Positions 11,300-22,300 of a stretch of 64,000 nucleotides of DNA are shown one piece after another. The notes beneath the pieces were generated by a model. The model worked only from the letters and a program-made list of their open reading frames with translations, made no database searches and had not been told where the DNA came from. The translations under genes and the position numbers were made by a program. Numbering within the stretch: the first letter of the stretch is position 1; each line of letters opens with the position of its first letter. The stretch is from positions 1,022,501 to 1,086,500 of the forward strand of contig NC_090124.1 in assembly GCF_023973825.1 (NCBI RefSeq), written 5' to 3'. Source of the DNA: Plasmodium brasilianum. Its lineage: Eukaryota > Apicomplexa > Aconoidasida > Haemosporida > Plasmodiidae.

Positions 11300-14200
11300 T
11301 TAATGGGAATTTTCCAAGTTTATGCAACTTACTGAAGACTCCTTTTTTGTATTATTCGCACTAATTTCGTTGTTATCATTTTTATTAAAACAGTTGTCAC
11401 GTATATTAATACTATCCAGATTATTACTACCTATATTATTACTAACCACATTATTACTACGTATATTAATGCTATCCACATCATTACTACCTACATTATT
11501 ATTACTACCTATATTATTACTAACCACATTATTACTACGTATATTAATGCTATCCACATCATTACTACCTACATTATTATTACTACCTATATTATTACTA
11601 ACCACATTATTACTACGTATATTAATGCTATCCACATCATTACTACCTACATTATTATTACTACCTATTTTGTTCGCGTCAACACCATTGCTGTACACCT
11701 TATTGATACGTGAACTATTCTGGTCAATGGTCTCATTATGAAGGTTGGAATTTTTTCCATTTGATTCAACTAAATACGGTCCATCATCGTTATTAATATC
11801 ATTAAAACTAAAAGCAAAATCGGTTAGATGAGGATCCAGTAGTACTTTTATTTTACTATATAAATCTGCAGCTGATGGTCTGTCAGCAGGTTTAGGTTTA
11901 GACATTTGTAGCATTAAAATGTACCACGGGTTTAAATGAATTTTAACATAATCAGGAACAGTATAATAATTTCGAAAGTCATTTAATCTTTTATATCTCT
12001 CCATTATAGTATTAAAACGTGGACACAGCAACTCTAGTAGTATTAAAGCTGCACTATATATGTCTGCTTTTTCATCACATAATGCTCCTCCCTCTGGTGC
12101 TGTATATCCTGGTGTTCCTATTATTTGACCTTTTAATGATATTTGACTAGTTATAGTATTGTGGTTAATTTCTGTATATATATTGTCTTTAAAAGAATCT
12201 AAATTATTTAAATCTTTTTCTCTTTTCTTTTCTTCAATAAATCGAACTAATCCTAAATCTCCTATTTTTAAAGTGTACGTGTCTGGGTCTACGAAGATAT
12301 TTTCCGGTTTTAAATCTCTATGTATAAAGCATGTAGAATGAATATCTTTTAAACCTTTAATAAGCTGTTTAAATAAATCAAACTCTAATGGATGGTTCAT
12401 ATTTTTATCACAGTATGTAAAATGTAAAGGTTTATCACTTCTATTTGATCTATCTAGCCATTTACGAAGTGTATATCCTTTACACAATTCCATTTGTAGT
12501 AACAAAACTATTGAAAATTCTGGACCAACATTTTTTTTCTTGTAACTTTTTATTATTTTATCAGCGTTTTCCTTTAGAACTAGTTCTTCTTCATCAACTT
12601 TCTTTTTCTCTTTATTGTTGTTATTACATTCTTTTTTTTCCACATTATGTTGTGCTGGTTCATTTGTGGTAGTAGAATCACCTTTGTTACTAATATTTTT
12701 TATTTTTTTATCAACAGTTTCAACTCCATTAATTATCTTATCCTTGTTATTTATATAAGTGAAATCATCTTTGTTACAGTTTTTAACTTCATATTCTTTC
12801 ACAAAATTAGTCTTACTAGATGATATACCATTAACATTACCACTAGGCACATTCGTTTCCATTAAATAATTTTTGCATTGTTGGGAATCATTTACTTTAG
12901 TGTCATAAGTAACATGTTTAGAATCCTTTATATGATTCAAATTACTTTTTATCGCACTTTGAATTAACAATTCGTCTTCATTTTGAGTTGTGTCTGCGTT
13001 GATTGGAGGTCCTTTACTATAATTGCTGCTATTCGTATTAACATTATTACTTGACTGCATTTCCCCCGAAGCTGTTATTTGTGGACGTGTATTATGAGCA
13101 CTCGGTTCATCATTGTCGGCAAAAACAATTAGATCTCTATCTTGTTCACTCAGATATCCATAATCAAAGGGATCAAACTCTTGAAAACTTGAACTAAAAT
13201 AAGCAGTATTAATTTTCTCACGAGCAGATGGATATTTATGGTTTTTACCTTTTAATTCACCATTCTGTTTTTCTTCATAGATTATTTTTTTTTTTTTTTT
13301 TTTTTTTTTTTTCCTTTTATTTTTAATGTTTTCATTTGCATATACATTGTCTGAAAAGTTTTTATCACTTAAAAATAATTTTTTCTTCCCATTATTAATA
13401 TTATTGTTATACGTATCATTATCATAAACGTTGTAATCGTTTCTTTTATAACTTAATCCATCGTTGTCACTATAAAATTTAAATCGACGTGAATTCTTTT
13501 TTTTAATGATCTTCTTATAATTTTTTAAATCAACTCTTTTGTTCTCCCAAGACGATAATTTTTCAGAGCAAACACAATCATATTTTTTATTTTTGTTACT
13601 AAATTTCTTAAAAGAATCTTTATTCCTTTTAACTAAATTTTGTACTTCCTTCGGTAATATATGCATGGGTAGAAATTGTGGTTCCTCACACCACCAAGTG
13701 TAATAACGCACAACATGTTTACTATATATATCTCTATTTGCTGCAATTTCACGGAAATATCTTCTTGAACTTACACTATCTAATGAACTAACTTTTAAAT
13801 AAATAAATTTTACAGCATAAGTAGGAGATCCTGGTTCAAGTCTATGTGACACCTTATACACTGATCCAAATCCACCTTGTCCTATCAAAGAGATATTTTC
13901 AAAAGTTCTCATAAATCTTCCATTTTCTAAAAAATCAGCTAATGGAGCATCATAAGGAATATGAGATGTCTGAATACTGGATAAGTTCCTTGCAGTTGAA
14001 CTTTTAGTATTCATTTTTTCAGTACCATTATTTCCTATACTTTCCGTCTTACTTTTCATCTGAGTATTTTGTTTATGTGTACTAATGTGGTCACTTTCTG
14101 TATGTTTTGAATATTTGATCTTATTTTTCTTCTCATCGTTTGTTTTATTTTCTTCATAAATATACTTCTTTAATCCATTTTTTTTTAAAAAATTGTTTTT

Positions 14201-17200
14201 ATATTCATTATCACTACTCATACCTTGATTCTTTTTACCCGAATTACTTAAAACATTATTATTTTCAATGTTGTGGGTACTATTGTTTGCACTACTGTTT
14301 TCATTACTGCTGACACTGCTACTATTATGGTTAGACTTATCATTACCAGCAGCAGTTTTATTGATTTTCATAAGATGATCTACCAATGAATTTTTTTTCA
14401 TAAATTTTTTATTAAAATTAGTCAGAAAGTTTATGAAGTCTTTTTTGTCAAAAGCTTTTTCATCTATATGTTTTTGTTTCACACGATTGTGTTTCTTGTT
14501 GTCCTTTTCATTATCGGTATAATTTTTTTTATTATATTTATTTCCTAACTTGTAGTTACTTCTTATTCTCCTTTTTAAAATAAACGGTTGTTTATATGTT
14601 ACATCCTGTGATGCAGCTCTCCTTCTATAAGTATAAAACGTATCCTTTTCATTAATATAAGATTTAATAGTTTCAATGTGTTTGTTTCTATATGAATTAT
14701 TCATATTAGACATATTAGGTAAACTATATTTAGATCTATCCCCCCAGTAATGTAATGGATGTAAATTATATTTAACATCATGAATATCAAAATATTTATT
14801 ACCACTACTACTATCTGAGTCTCTTGCATGTCTAGCTAATATATCCACTAATGTTGGTTGTTCATCTTTGCCGAACTTTGTCACAATCTCTTTTTTAATA
14901 TCAATACCTAATTCATTATCTGACATTATCATATGATTCTTTTCTCTTATAATATTTTTTAGTTTTAAGTTATCCTCATGCAGTAAGTTGTAGCTCATTT
15001 TTACTATATCATCATCGTATTTATATACACTGTCGCGCTCATTTTCATCATAATCTTTTAATTTTTTCCTCTTCATAATTATTTTATTATTGTTTTTTTT
15101 CTTCTTGAACATTCTGTATATAAATACAAAAGGAACAACGAATATCAGCATCACTGCATAGAACATACTCCAATACCATCCTTTCTTATACTTTAGGGGG
15201 GATATCTCCTTAAATTCCTGACTCCTCGAGCCATTGAATATTTTTTTTCTCCTTTTAACTAAGAAATTGCCATTTTCTGATAACATATGTCCATAATTAA
15301 AATTGTTAAAATCTTTGTTGTTAAAAGCAAAAGCATTTTGAATAACCCTATATAAATTTGACAACAAAAAGCAGTCCTCTTGACTAGTATAATTATTGAA
15401 TATCTTATCCCATATATTTAACACAGAACAATAATCAAAGCATATTTCATTTTCTTCAAAATACAAATCAATAAATTCTTTTACATATTCGCATATGTGG
15501 ATAGGACCATTACCCGTGTTACTATTAATATTATTTATACTTTCATCATTATAATAAGAATAACTCAAATGTTTTTGCCTGTCTAATCCTGGTAAATAAA
15601 ACAAGAATTGTTGTTTCGTCTTATGATACTCACGTATTAAGTATTTCATCTTGTATATATAATTTATAGGTATCTTTTTATTTTTATCATAAATAAAAAT
15701 TATATTGGATAAAAGATATCTTATATCCTTCTCGATAGATGTTATATTTACAGATATATTATTTAGTCGGTGTAATATTTTTTTGCCATAATGTATATTC
15801 TCATCAAAATCATATGAAACCTTTTTTTCATCATTATATTTGGTATAATCATTAGATGAAAAAGGTAAAAACAATGTATTCTCTTTGTTAAAATTAAGAG
15901 AGCCATATGTAAATTTTTTTAGATTATTATATTCTGGAAACATCTTTCCATTCTGTTTCATAATCAAATCTAACGTAAAAATATTTGAAGCAGATTTAAA
16001 CTTCAAAGCAAAAACAGAAGATATTGCCTCTGAGAAAATAAAAATTTTGGACTTGACATTAGTATTTGCTTTATTCATTTTATTTTGCAATTCATTTTCC
16101 AAATCGTTTTCATAATTTGTTTCTATAATACCTATCCCTTCATCATTTACACTATTTATATTTTTAGAAATACTATAAGCTTTGTTCATTTTATCTACTT
16201 CTAACGGTCTTAATATCAGCTTATTACCCATAATTTCAATTAATGTATTAATAAATGATATATCTTCTTTATGACTATCAGTTATAAAAATGGATCCAAC
16301 ATCAACCCAAGTTGTTATCCATTTTTTTTTCAATGTCTTTTCATCAACTGCTTCAATAATCCATTTAACAATACTAATTTGCAATTGTCTCTTTTCTGTT
16401 TTCTTTCTCCTCTTTTTTTTTTTTTTTTTCTTCTTCTTTTTCATTACTTCTAAAATGGTATTATAAGAATGCATTTTTAGAAAATTCCTTTTATTTATTC
16501 TCATAAACGATTTTCTAATTGGGAATTTTCTCCCTTCCCTTAAGACATTTCGCACATTCTTTAATTTTATTTTCCACTTGTCTTTGGTGTCATCGACATT
16601 ATTATGATTACTATTGATTTTGCTATTAGTGTTACCTTTACTATTACTATTGCTACTGTTATGGGAGTCGTTATCACCAATGTTTTTATCATTAGTAACC
16701 TTTCCCCCTTTGAATGTATCCTTTGACGAATGTTTGTCCAATTTTTGTCCTGTGTGATATTCATTCACTGTATCATTTGAACTAAGTAATGTGTTATTTT
16801 CATCCCTTCTCAAAATCTGTTTATTATTGATTTTTTCACTATGAATGCCATAGATAATGTTACTCTTATTATGCTCTTTTTCTATTATATCGTTATATAG
16901 AGGATAAATTTCATATCGATTTTTATATTGATTTTCATTTCCATCTTCATATCCATCATAATCCTCTTCCTTAGGATCATCTAATTTATCTTTATGTCCA
17001 TTTTCATCCTCACCAACAATTTTGTCATAACGTTCGCTTTCAACTTCTTTATCCCTAATTTCGCTTTTATAATTTGAACTTTGGATATTATTATCGTATT
17101 CGCTTAATTGTTCATTTTCTAAAGCATGCTCATTTTCGTTTGAAATATTTTTTATTATTTTTTCGTTCTTTCGATTTAATAAAGTTGCGTTTGCTCCTTT

Positions 17201-19393
17201 ACTCAATATATAATCATATGTTTCATCGTATTCCTTTATGACGTTTCCTGTATCATAATCTATATTAATTATACTTGAATGTCTAGATCCCATGAATACT
17301 ATATTTGGAAAAAGCGGAGATTTGAATGGAGAATTATTAACAACATCTTTAATATTTATATTTAAAGACATTGCCTCATTATCTTCATTCACATAATATA
17401 AATCTCCACTATAATTTGAAAGCAACTTTTTAGTTATATTCTTACCTTTTTTTAATTTTTCATTATAATTTTTCTTCTTAAAATCCTTAACACGGTCTTG
17501 AAGCAATTTTTTTTTACCATCTATAAGAGTATACTTATGAGCATTTATTTTGGATATATCAAAATATTTCCTATATTGTAGCCTTTTCATTGCCCTTAGT
17601 TTTAATGTTAATTCCTGATCTATGTCAACTTTGCTTTCTGTAAAATTATCCTTAAAAGTAAAGTTATCCCCACTTTCGTCTTTTATAGCTTTATAATGAG
17701 AACCTTCTTCTTTTTTGTTATCATCAAAATTTAAATAATCATGTATGCTCTTCACAATCTTATATTTCCAGTAATAAGTTCCATCTGTAGAAACCTTATA
17801 TATATGTCCAGATGCATCCAAAACTATAAGATCATATATATATGTAGACTCATCATATTTGTATTGACCATAGAAATATTTATTTCTCGAATATTTCGTT
17901 AAATTCATTTCATTTTTATTCTTATTATCCGGATATGGAAATAAGATATTTTTATTCCCTAAATTGTTACCACTAGGAAAAACTTCTATATTCTTATTTA
18001 AACCTTTTCCCTTTAAGACTATTATATCATCCCCATTTAATATATTTTCACTATTATTCGTGATATTCAACTTATTACTAAAAATATTTTCTTCTTTTTT
18101 CTTACACACGGTAAAATTGTCTTTTTTTTCACTCTCCGATAAGTTGTTCATTTCGTTTCGGTCAAAAAAATCAGATCTCTCGTTACTATTATTTTGCTTC
18201 AAAGACTTTACAAAATCCTTCTTATTACCTATTTCATAATTTACATTATTATTCGTAAATAAATCACCATTTTTTTCTTCTTTTAGAAGTCTTTTGTAGA
18301 TTTTATTATCCTTTGTATAGTCCAAACATTTATACGTTCGTAATCCCCAATGTGCAAATTTACTTTTTAATATTTCCAAGTTTTTTATTTCATTATCGCA
18401 TTGGTACATATTAGCCCCTACATTATTGTAATTGAACAGATAATGTATATTGTTATAATTTTTATCATCATCAGAATAAACGTTATCCTCCCTATACAAA
18501 ATGTTTTCTTGCCCACTGCAGTACGCATTTCCCCTATTAACATATTCATAAATATTATTATTATTATCAACATTATTACAATTACTTGAAGAACGTTTAT
18601 AACATGTTTCATATATTCCCTTATTTCTTTTATCTCTGTATACTATATCATTTAACCTGTTATATGAATACGTAGAACAAATTTCATTATTATTATTATT
18701 ATTATGTAAGCAATTATTATCTTCGACACGACTTTCATTACTTGAAGTAATATTACTACGGTTCATAAAATTTGTTTTATGATAATTCACATATTTATTT
18801 TTCATATTAATATAATTATCCACATTTGTTAATTTCTCTATACTTTCAATTTTCTCAAATATATTTTTTAAATTATTTAAAATCATTTCATTCATTTTTG
18901 TTTTAAATATATAATTTTCCACATTCTTGCCATTACATTTTTTGCTTATAGGATTCCTATTTTCAATAGCATATTCTTTAATATTTTTACTTATTTTGTT
19001 CCTCCTATTAACCGTACAACCGTCTTTTATATTTACATTTTTACAACTCCCACCTTGTGTCATTTCTATATCATAATATTCGTCATCCTCATTTATTTTC
19101 CTTTCTTTGACTAAAAAATTATAATAATTCATTATGATATTTCTGGAGTCATATTTATCATTACTGGTATAAATTATAACACTATAAAGTTTGAGGTCTC
19201 TTGATAAAATATTAAGTACATAATTATGTATATCCCTTATGGTATATGCTTCTCTTATATTTGAAAATAAAAATTTGCTTTGAAAAAAACATATAAAAAG
19301 TAAAAGACAAAAATATAAAATAATATATATTTTCGGATTTATTGAAAATCCATTTAAAATCTTTAAAAAAAAAAAAAAAAAACTTTTACACAT
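11300..19393 (-). CDS. PK4: PK4, PERK-like eIF2-alpha kinase of the ER membrane
   Basis: This is a single-exon, 2,697-residue kinase. Seen: a hydrophobic N-terminal segment (about residues 20-42), a long luminal-type region with Asn-rich inserts, one transmembrane helix at about 1406-1428 followed by basic residues, then a C-terminal kinase domain. Kinase landmarks: glycine loop GQGGFGSVYK (Gly1838), catalytic Lys1862 (AVKF), a low-complexity insert of about 400 residues between the lobes typical of eIF2-alpha kinases, HRDLKPEN (Asp2360), DLG instead of DFG (Asp2379), GTPGYTAPE and a closing RPSAADL helix. Known: PK4 phosphorylates eIF2-alpha, is essential in blood stages and is linked to ER stress and artemisinin latency. 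The architecture parallels PERK. The tail carries three exact 26-residue repeats. The start ATG 19393 gives the signal anchor directly. The gene is divergent from the HECT ligase. Confidence 0.95.
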   Translation of the reverse strand: MCKSFFFFFLKILNGFSINPKIYIILYFCLLLFICFFQSKFLFSNIREAYTIRDIHNYVLNILSRDLKLYSVIIYTSNDKYDSRNIIMNYYNFLVKERKINEDDEYYDIEMTQGGSCKNVNIKDGCTVNRRNKISKNIKEYAIENRNPISKKCNGKNVENYIFKTKMNEMILNNLKNIFEKIESIEKLTNVDNYINMKNKYVNYHKTNFMNRSNITSSNESRVEDNNCLHNNNNNNEICSTYSYNRLNDIVYRDKRNKGIYETCYKRSSSNCNNVDNNNNIYEYVNRGNAYCSGQENILYREDNVYSDDDKNYNNIHYLFNYNNVGANMYQCDNEIKNLEILKSKFAHWGLRTYKCLDYTKDNKIYKRLLKEEKNGDLFTNNNVNYEIGNKKDFVKSLKQNNSNERSDFFDRNEMNNLSESEKKDNFTVCKKKEENIFSNKLNITNNSENILNGDDIIVLKGKGLNKNIEVFPSGNNLGNKNILFPYPDNKNKNEMNLTKYSRNKYFYGQYKYDESTYIYDLIVLDASGHIYKVSTDGTYYWKYKIVKSIHDYLNFDDNKKEEGSHYKAIKDESGDNFTFKDNFTESKVDIDQELTLKLRAMKRLQYRKYFDISKINAHKYTLIDGKKKLLQDRVKDFKKKNYNEKLKKGKNITKKLLSNYSGDLYYVNEDNEAMSLNINIKDVVNNSPFKSPLFPNIVFMGSRHSSIINIDYDTGNVIKEYDETYDYILSKGANATLLNRKNEKIIKNISNENEHALENEQLSEYDNNIQSSNYKSEIRDKEVESERYDKIVGEDENGHKDKLDDPKEEDYDGYEDGNENQYKNRYEIYPLYNDIIEKEHNKSNIIYGIHSEKINNKQILRRDENNTLLSSNDTVNEYHTGQKLDKHSSKDTFKGGKVTNDKNIGDNDSHNSSNSNSKGNTNSKINSNHNNVDDTKDKWKIKLKNVRNVLREGRKFPIRKSFMRINKRNFLKMHSYNTILEVMKKKKKKKKKKRRKKTEKRQLQISIVKWIIEAVDEKTLKKKWITTWVDVGSIFITDSHKEDISFINTLIEIMGNKLILRPLEVDKMNKAYSISKNINSVNDEGIGIIETNYENDLENELQNKMNKANTNVKSKIFIFSEAISSVFALKFKSASNIFTLDLIMKQNGKMFPEYNNLKKFTYGSLNFNKENTLFLPFSSNDYTKYNDEKKVSYDFDENIHYGKKILHRLNNISVNITSIEKDIRYLLSNIIFIYDKNKKIPINYIYKMKYLIREYHKTKQQFLFYLPGLDRQKHLSYSYYNDESINNINSNTGNGPIHICEYVKEFIDLYFEENEICFDYCSVLNIWDKIFNNYTSQEDCFLLSNLYRVIQNAFAFNNKDFNNFNYGHMLSENGNFLVKRRKKIFNGSRSQEFKEISPLKYKKGWYWSMFYAVMLIFVVPFVFIYRMFKKKKNNNKIIMKRKKLKDYDENERDSVYKYDDDIVKMSYNLLHEDNLKLKNIIREKNHMIMSDNELGIDIKKEIVTKFGKDEQPTLVDILARHARDSDSSSGNKYFDIHDVKYNLHPLHYWGDRSKYSLPNMSNMNNSYRNKHIETIKSYINEKDTFYTYRRRAASQDVTYKQPFILKRRIRSNYKLGNKYNKKNYTDNEKDNKKHNRVKQKHIDEKAFDKKDFINFLTNFNKKFMKKNSLVDHLMKINKTAAGNDKSNHNSSSVSSNENSSANNSTHNIENNNVLSNSGKKNQGMSSDNEYKNNFLKKNGLKKYIYEENKTNDEKKNKIKYSKHTESDHISTHKQNTQMKSKTESIGNNGTEKMNTKSSTARNLSSIQTSHIPYDAPLADFLENGRFMRTFENISLIGQGGFGSVYKVSHRLEPGSPTYAVKFIYLKVSSLDSVSSRRYFREIAANRDIYSKHVVRYYTWWCEEPQFLPMHILPKEVQNLVKRNKDSFKKFSNKNKKYDCVCSEKLSSWENKRVDLKNYKKIIKKKNSRRFKFYSDNDGLSYKRNDYNVYDNDTYNNNINNGKKKLFLSDKNFSDNVYANENIKNKRKKKKKKKKKIIYEEKQNGELKGKNHKYPSAREKINTAYFSSSFQEFDPFDYGYLSEQDRDLIVFADNDEPSAHNTRPQITASGEMQSSNNVNTNSSNYSKGPPINADTTQNEDELLIQSAIKSNLNHIKDSKHVTYDTKVNDSQQCKNYLMETNVPSGNVNGISSSKTNFVKEYEVKNCNKDDFTYINNKDKIINGVETVDKKIKNISNKGDSTTTNEPAQHNVEKKECNNNNKEKKKVDEEELVLKENADKIIKSYKKKNVGPEFSIVLLLQMELCKGYTLRKWLDRSNRSDKPLHFTYCDKNMNHPLEFDLFKQLIKGLKDIHSTCFIHRDLKPENIFVDPDTYTLKIGDLGLVRFIEEKKREKDLNNLDSFKDNIYTEINHNTITSQISLKGQIIGTPGYTAPEGGALCDEKADIYSAALILLELLCPRFNTIMERYKRLNDFRNYYTVPDYVKIHLNPWYILMLQMSKPKPADRPSAADLYSKIKVLLDPHLTDFAFSFNDINNDDGPYLVESNGKNSNLHNETIDQNSSRINKVYSNGVDANKIGSNNNVGSNDVDSINIRSNNVVSNNIGSNNNVGSNDVDSINIRSNNVVSNNIGSNNNVGSNDVDSINIRSNNVVSNNIGSNNLDSINIRDNCFNKNDNNEISANNTKKESSVSCINLENSH
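11403..11690 (-). repeat. 78-bp tandem repeat in the PK4 C-terminus
   Basis: Three essentially identical 78-bp units (for example, phase points at 11465, 11543 and 11621) encode 26-residue Asn/Ser/Val/Ile repeats near the PK4 C-terminus. Identity at the DNA level, including third codon positions, points to recent expansion. Within each unit there are shorter SNN-type subrepeats. Confidence 0.95.
13285..13312 (-). repeat. 28-nt poly(A) track inside the PK4 coding sequence
   Basis: A run of 28 T on the plus strand reads as 28 A in PK4 mRNA and encodes an uninterrupted Lys run in the kinase insert. A second run of 17 lies at 16413-16429. Both are in frame. Confidence 0.9.
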
Positions 19394-22300
19394 TCAAAAT
19401 ATTTATGTAATACTTTGTTCTCGTTTCTTTCTTCTTTATATATGATTGTCAAAATTTTAAAATATTCTTTATTAAAAAAATAGTTTCACTTTATTATAAT
19501 TATAATTAACTTTAATAAGGTTTTAAAAAGATATATTTTCTTTCAATATTATACGTGCAACAAGTAAATACAATAAATAATTCTTAATTATAGTATTTAA
19601 AAGGAATATATATTTGTTATCTTTATTTATGCTAATGCATTTTTCTATAATGCACATATTAATAACTTTGCCTTTATGTACATGAGCATCAATAATAATC
19701 CTTTTTACAAAATGTAGAAAGAAAAGATTAATAACTGTCATATATGTATTTGAATTTTTTTTTATATTTTTCTAACAAATGTGTATATATATATATGTAT
19801 GTATACGTATATGTACGCATATATACATACAATAAACCCCTTTTTTATTTCTTTGTTATGCTTCTCTACCCTTGAGTATTTTCTCAATATAAATAAGAGA
19901 TATTTTTTATGCTCTAACTTCTTTCTTCTACGAGATATTCATAAATTTATGTAATATAAGGTATAAATTAACAAATTATACGTTGTATATTTAATAACAA
20001 TTGTAAGTATATAAATAATAATATATATGGGTATTATAAAAAATGTAACTAATTATTGCATTCTATTTATTATTTTTATATATAATTATAATCAATATTA
20101 TATTTCAAGTAACAATAACTACTTTTTCATATAAACGTTATATTTTACACTTGAAAATAAATCAAATTTTTCTAATCATTGTCTTTTACTAAATTAACGT
20201 TTCCATATTCAAAATTATCTTTTTAACTGGCAAATAATCTTTTTCTTTGCTAGGTTACTTTTATGAACTATTATGCTTCTCTTGTATATTATCATAAAAA
20301 TTCGATATAATTCTTAGGCCAAATTTGGTAGTTCTGTGTATTTCAGAAAATAACAAAGTTCTTTTAAACAATATAAATATATAATTCTCTTCAAATAATA
20401 ATTTTCTTAATCATATAATAAAAAATAATGTATTTATAGATCTTCCAAATATAATTTTTTATATTTCACATATATATTTTTTTTTTTTTTTTCGCTATCA
20501 TACTGAATTTATTTTGCTAAATGATAATTTAGCCCTCCGCTGTTTTTGGTAATCATCATCAGAATATTAATATTTTAAGAAAAATTTTGTATATTTCACC
20601 TTCTAACACAATGGAATTAATGGTAGAAACAACATTAATGTAATTATAATTATTTAAATTTTTTTTAAATCATTCGAAATGTTTGCAAAGCATATAATAA
20701 ATCTCTATATTAATTAAGGCTCCTCTAAATTTTTTATAAAAGAGAACGAGGAATATTTCCAAAATAAATGAACAATATATATAATTTGAATTACATTTAA
20801 AAGGGAAAAAGGAAAATTTAAAAAGAAAAAAGAACAAAAAACACGCTGCTAACTTTTGAAAAAGAAAATGTGTTTTTTAAACAGAGTTTCATATATTTCA
20901 AAAATGTTAACAAATAATAAAATAAAATATTTAATCTGTTATATATATAATTATAAGTATGATCCAATTATCAATTTTTTTTATTGTTCTTGTAACCTTT
21001 TTAAATGTTCATAATTCTTCCTCAAATTCTTTTATATCTTTTGAAAATTTTTGTATACTTCTTACATGTACAAAAGTATATTCCTGTTACAAATGTAATG
21101 GATTAATCTTTTCAACAATTTTAACAATTTAATTTTTATCTTTTCAAACTCTCTTCGTGCATTAAGATACTTTTTATTGAGACAAAATGAACATTAAAAA
21201 AAAAAAATTGTTATATATATATATATAATTCACGTAAAAGGTTATTACTTATTCTTGCTTATTTCTAATCTGAAACATAAGCAAATAATGCATATAATTT
21301 AAAAAGAAGGAAATGAAAAGAAAAATAGTAAGTTAAAAGGAAATATTAGGAAAGTGTGGAAGTAATATGGGAAAAAAACAAATTCCTTTGCCCATATCAA
21401 CACAAAATATATTATTTATATAAAATGCACAATACAATTATAATAACGTATAAATTCCTTTAGTATTTAGATTTTTACATATTTCACAAGAGAAAGTGTT
21501 CACAAGAGTACCATTCAAAATTACAAAAAATAAAACAAAATTAGTAAAGTTATTAGCATTAGCGCTACAATAAAAATATTTTTGAATTTACACTAAATGT
21601 AAATTCGATCATAGTAAAAATATTTATTTATTTATTTATTTTTTATTATAATTTTAAAATGATATTACTTAAACATTAAATCAAATAAAATTAGATTAAT
21701 TTTCTTTTCTTTTTTTTAATTCATTAACTTGCCTAAAATAAATTAGATTCATTTATATATATATATATATATGTAAATTTTTCTTTGTTGTGCACATTCT
21801 TTTGAGTATTATATAATCCATTCTGTAGCACCTATACCATATTATTATACTTCAGCTTGCAATGAAACTTTAAATATGTGTTTTAAACCTTCCAAATTAT
21901 TATCCTTTTATTGAGTTCATTATTTTAAAAATATATATATATAAATTAGAAAAATAATCTTTTAAAAGTATTTTTAATAAGTTTTTAATGACCTAAATAA
22001 ATGAAAAAACTGATTCAGCATATTTCAAATAAGCCAAAGGTCTGTTAAAAAATATACATTAAATCTTTTTTTTTTTTTTTTTATCTGTGTATTTCTGAAG
22101 AAGTTTATTAAGAACAAGAAATTTTAAAAATTTTATGTGAAATTGTAGTATCACTTTTATGGTATATACTTTCACCTTATTTTAATCGTTTTAATAAAAT
22201 ATCTTACTATCTTAAGATTTTATTAGAACAGAATTTATTACATTGAATTTTTTCCTTTTTTTGTTAAGGTATTCAAGGCAAAATGTAAAGTTATATTAAA

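Noticed and set aside
11322..11741. Plus-strand Leu-rich frame of 139 codons
   Set aside because: Antisense of the PK4 C-terminal repeat.
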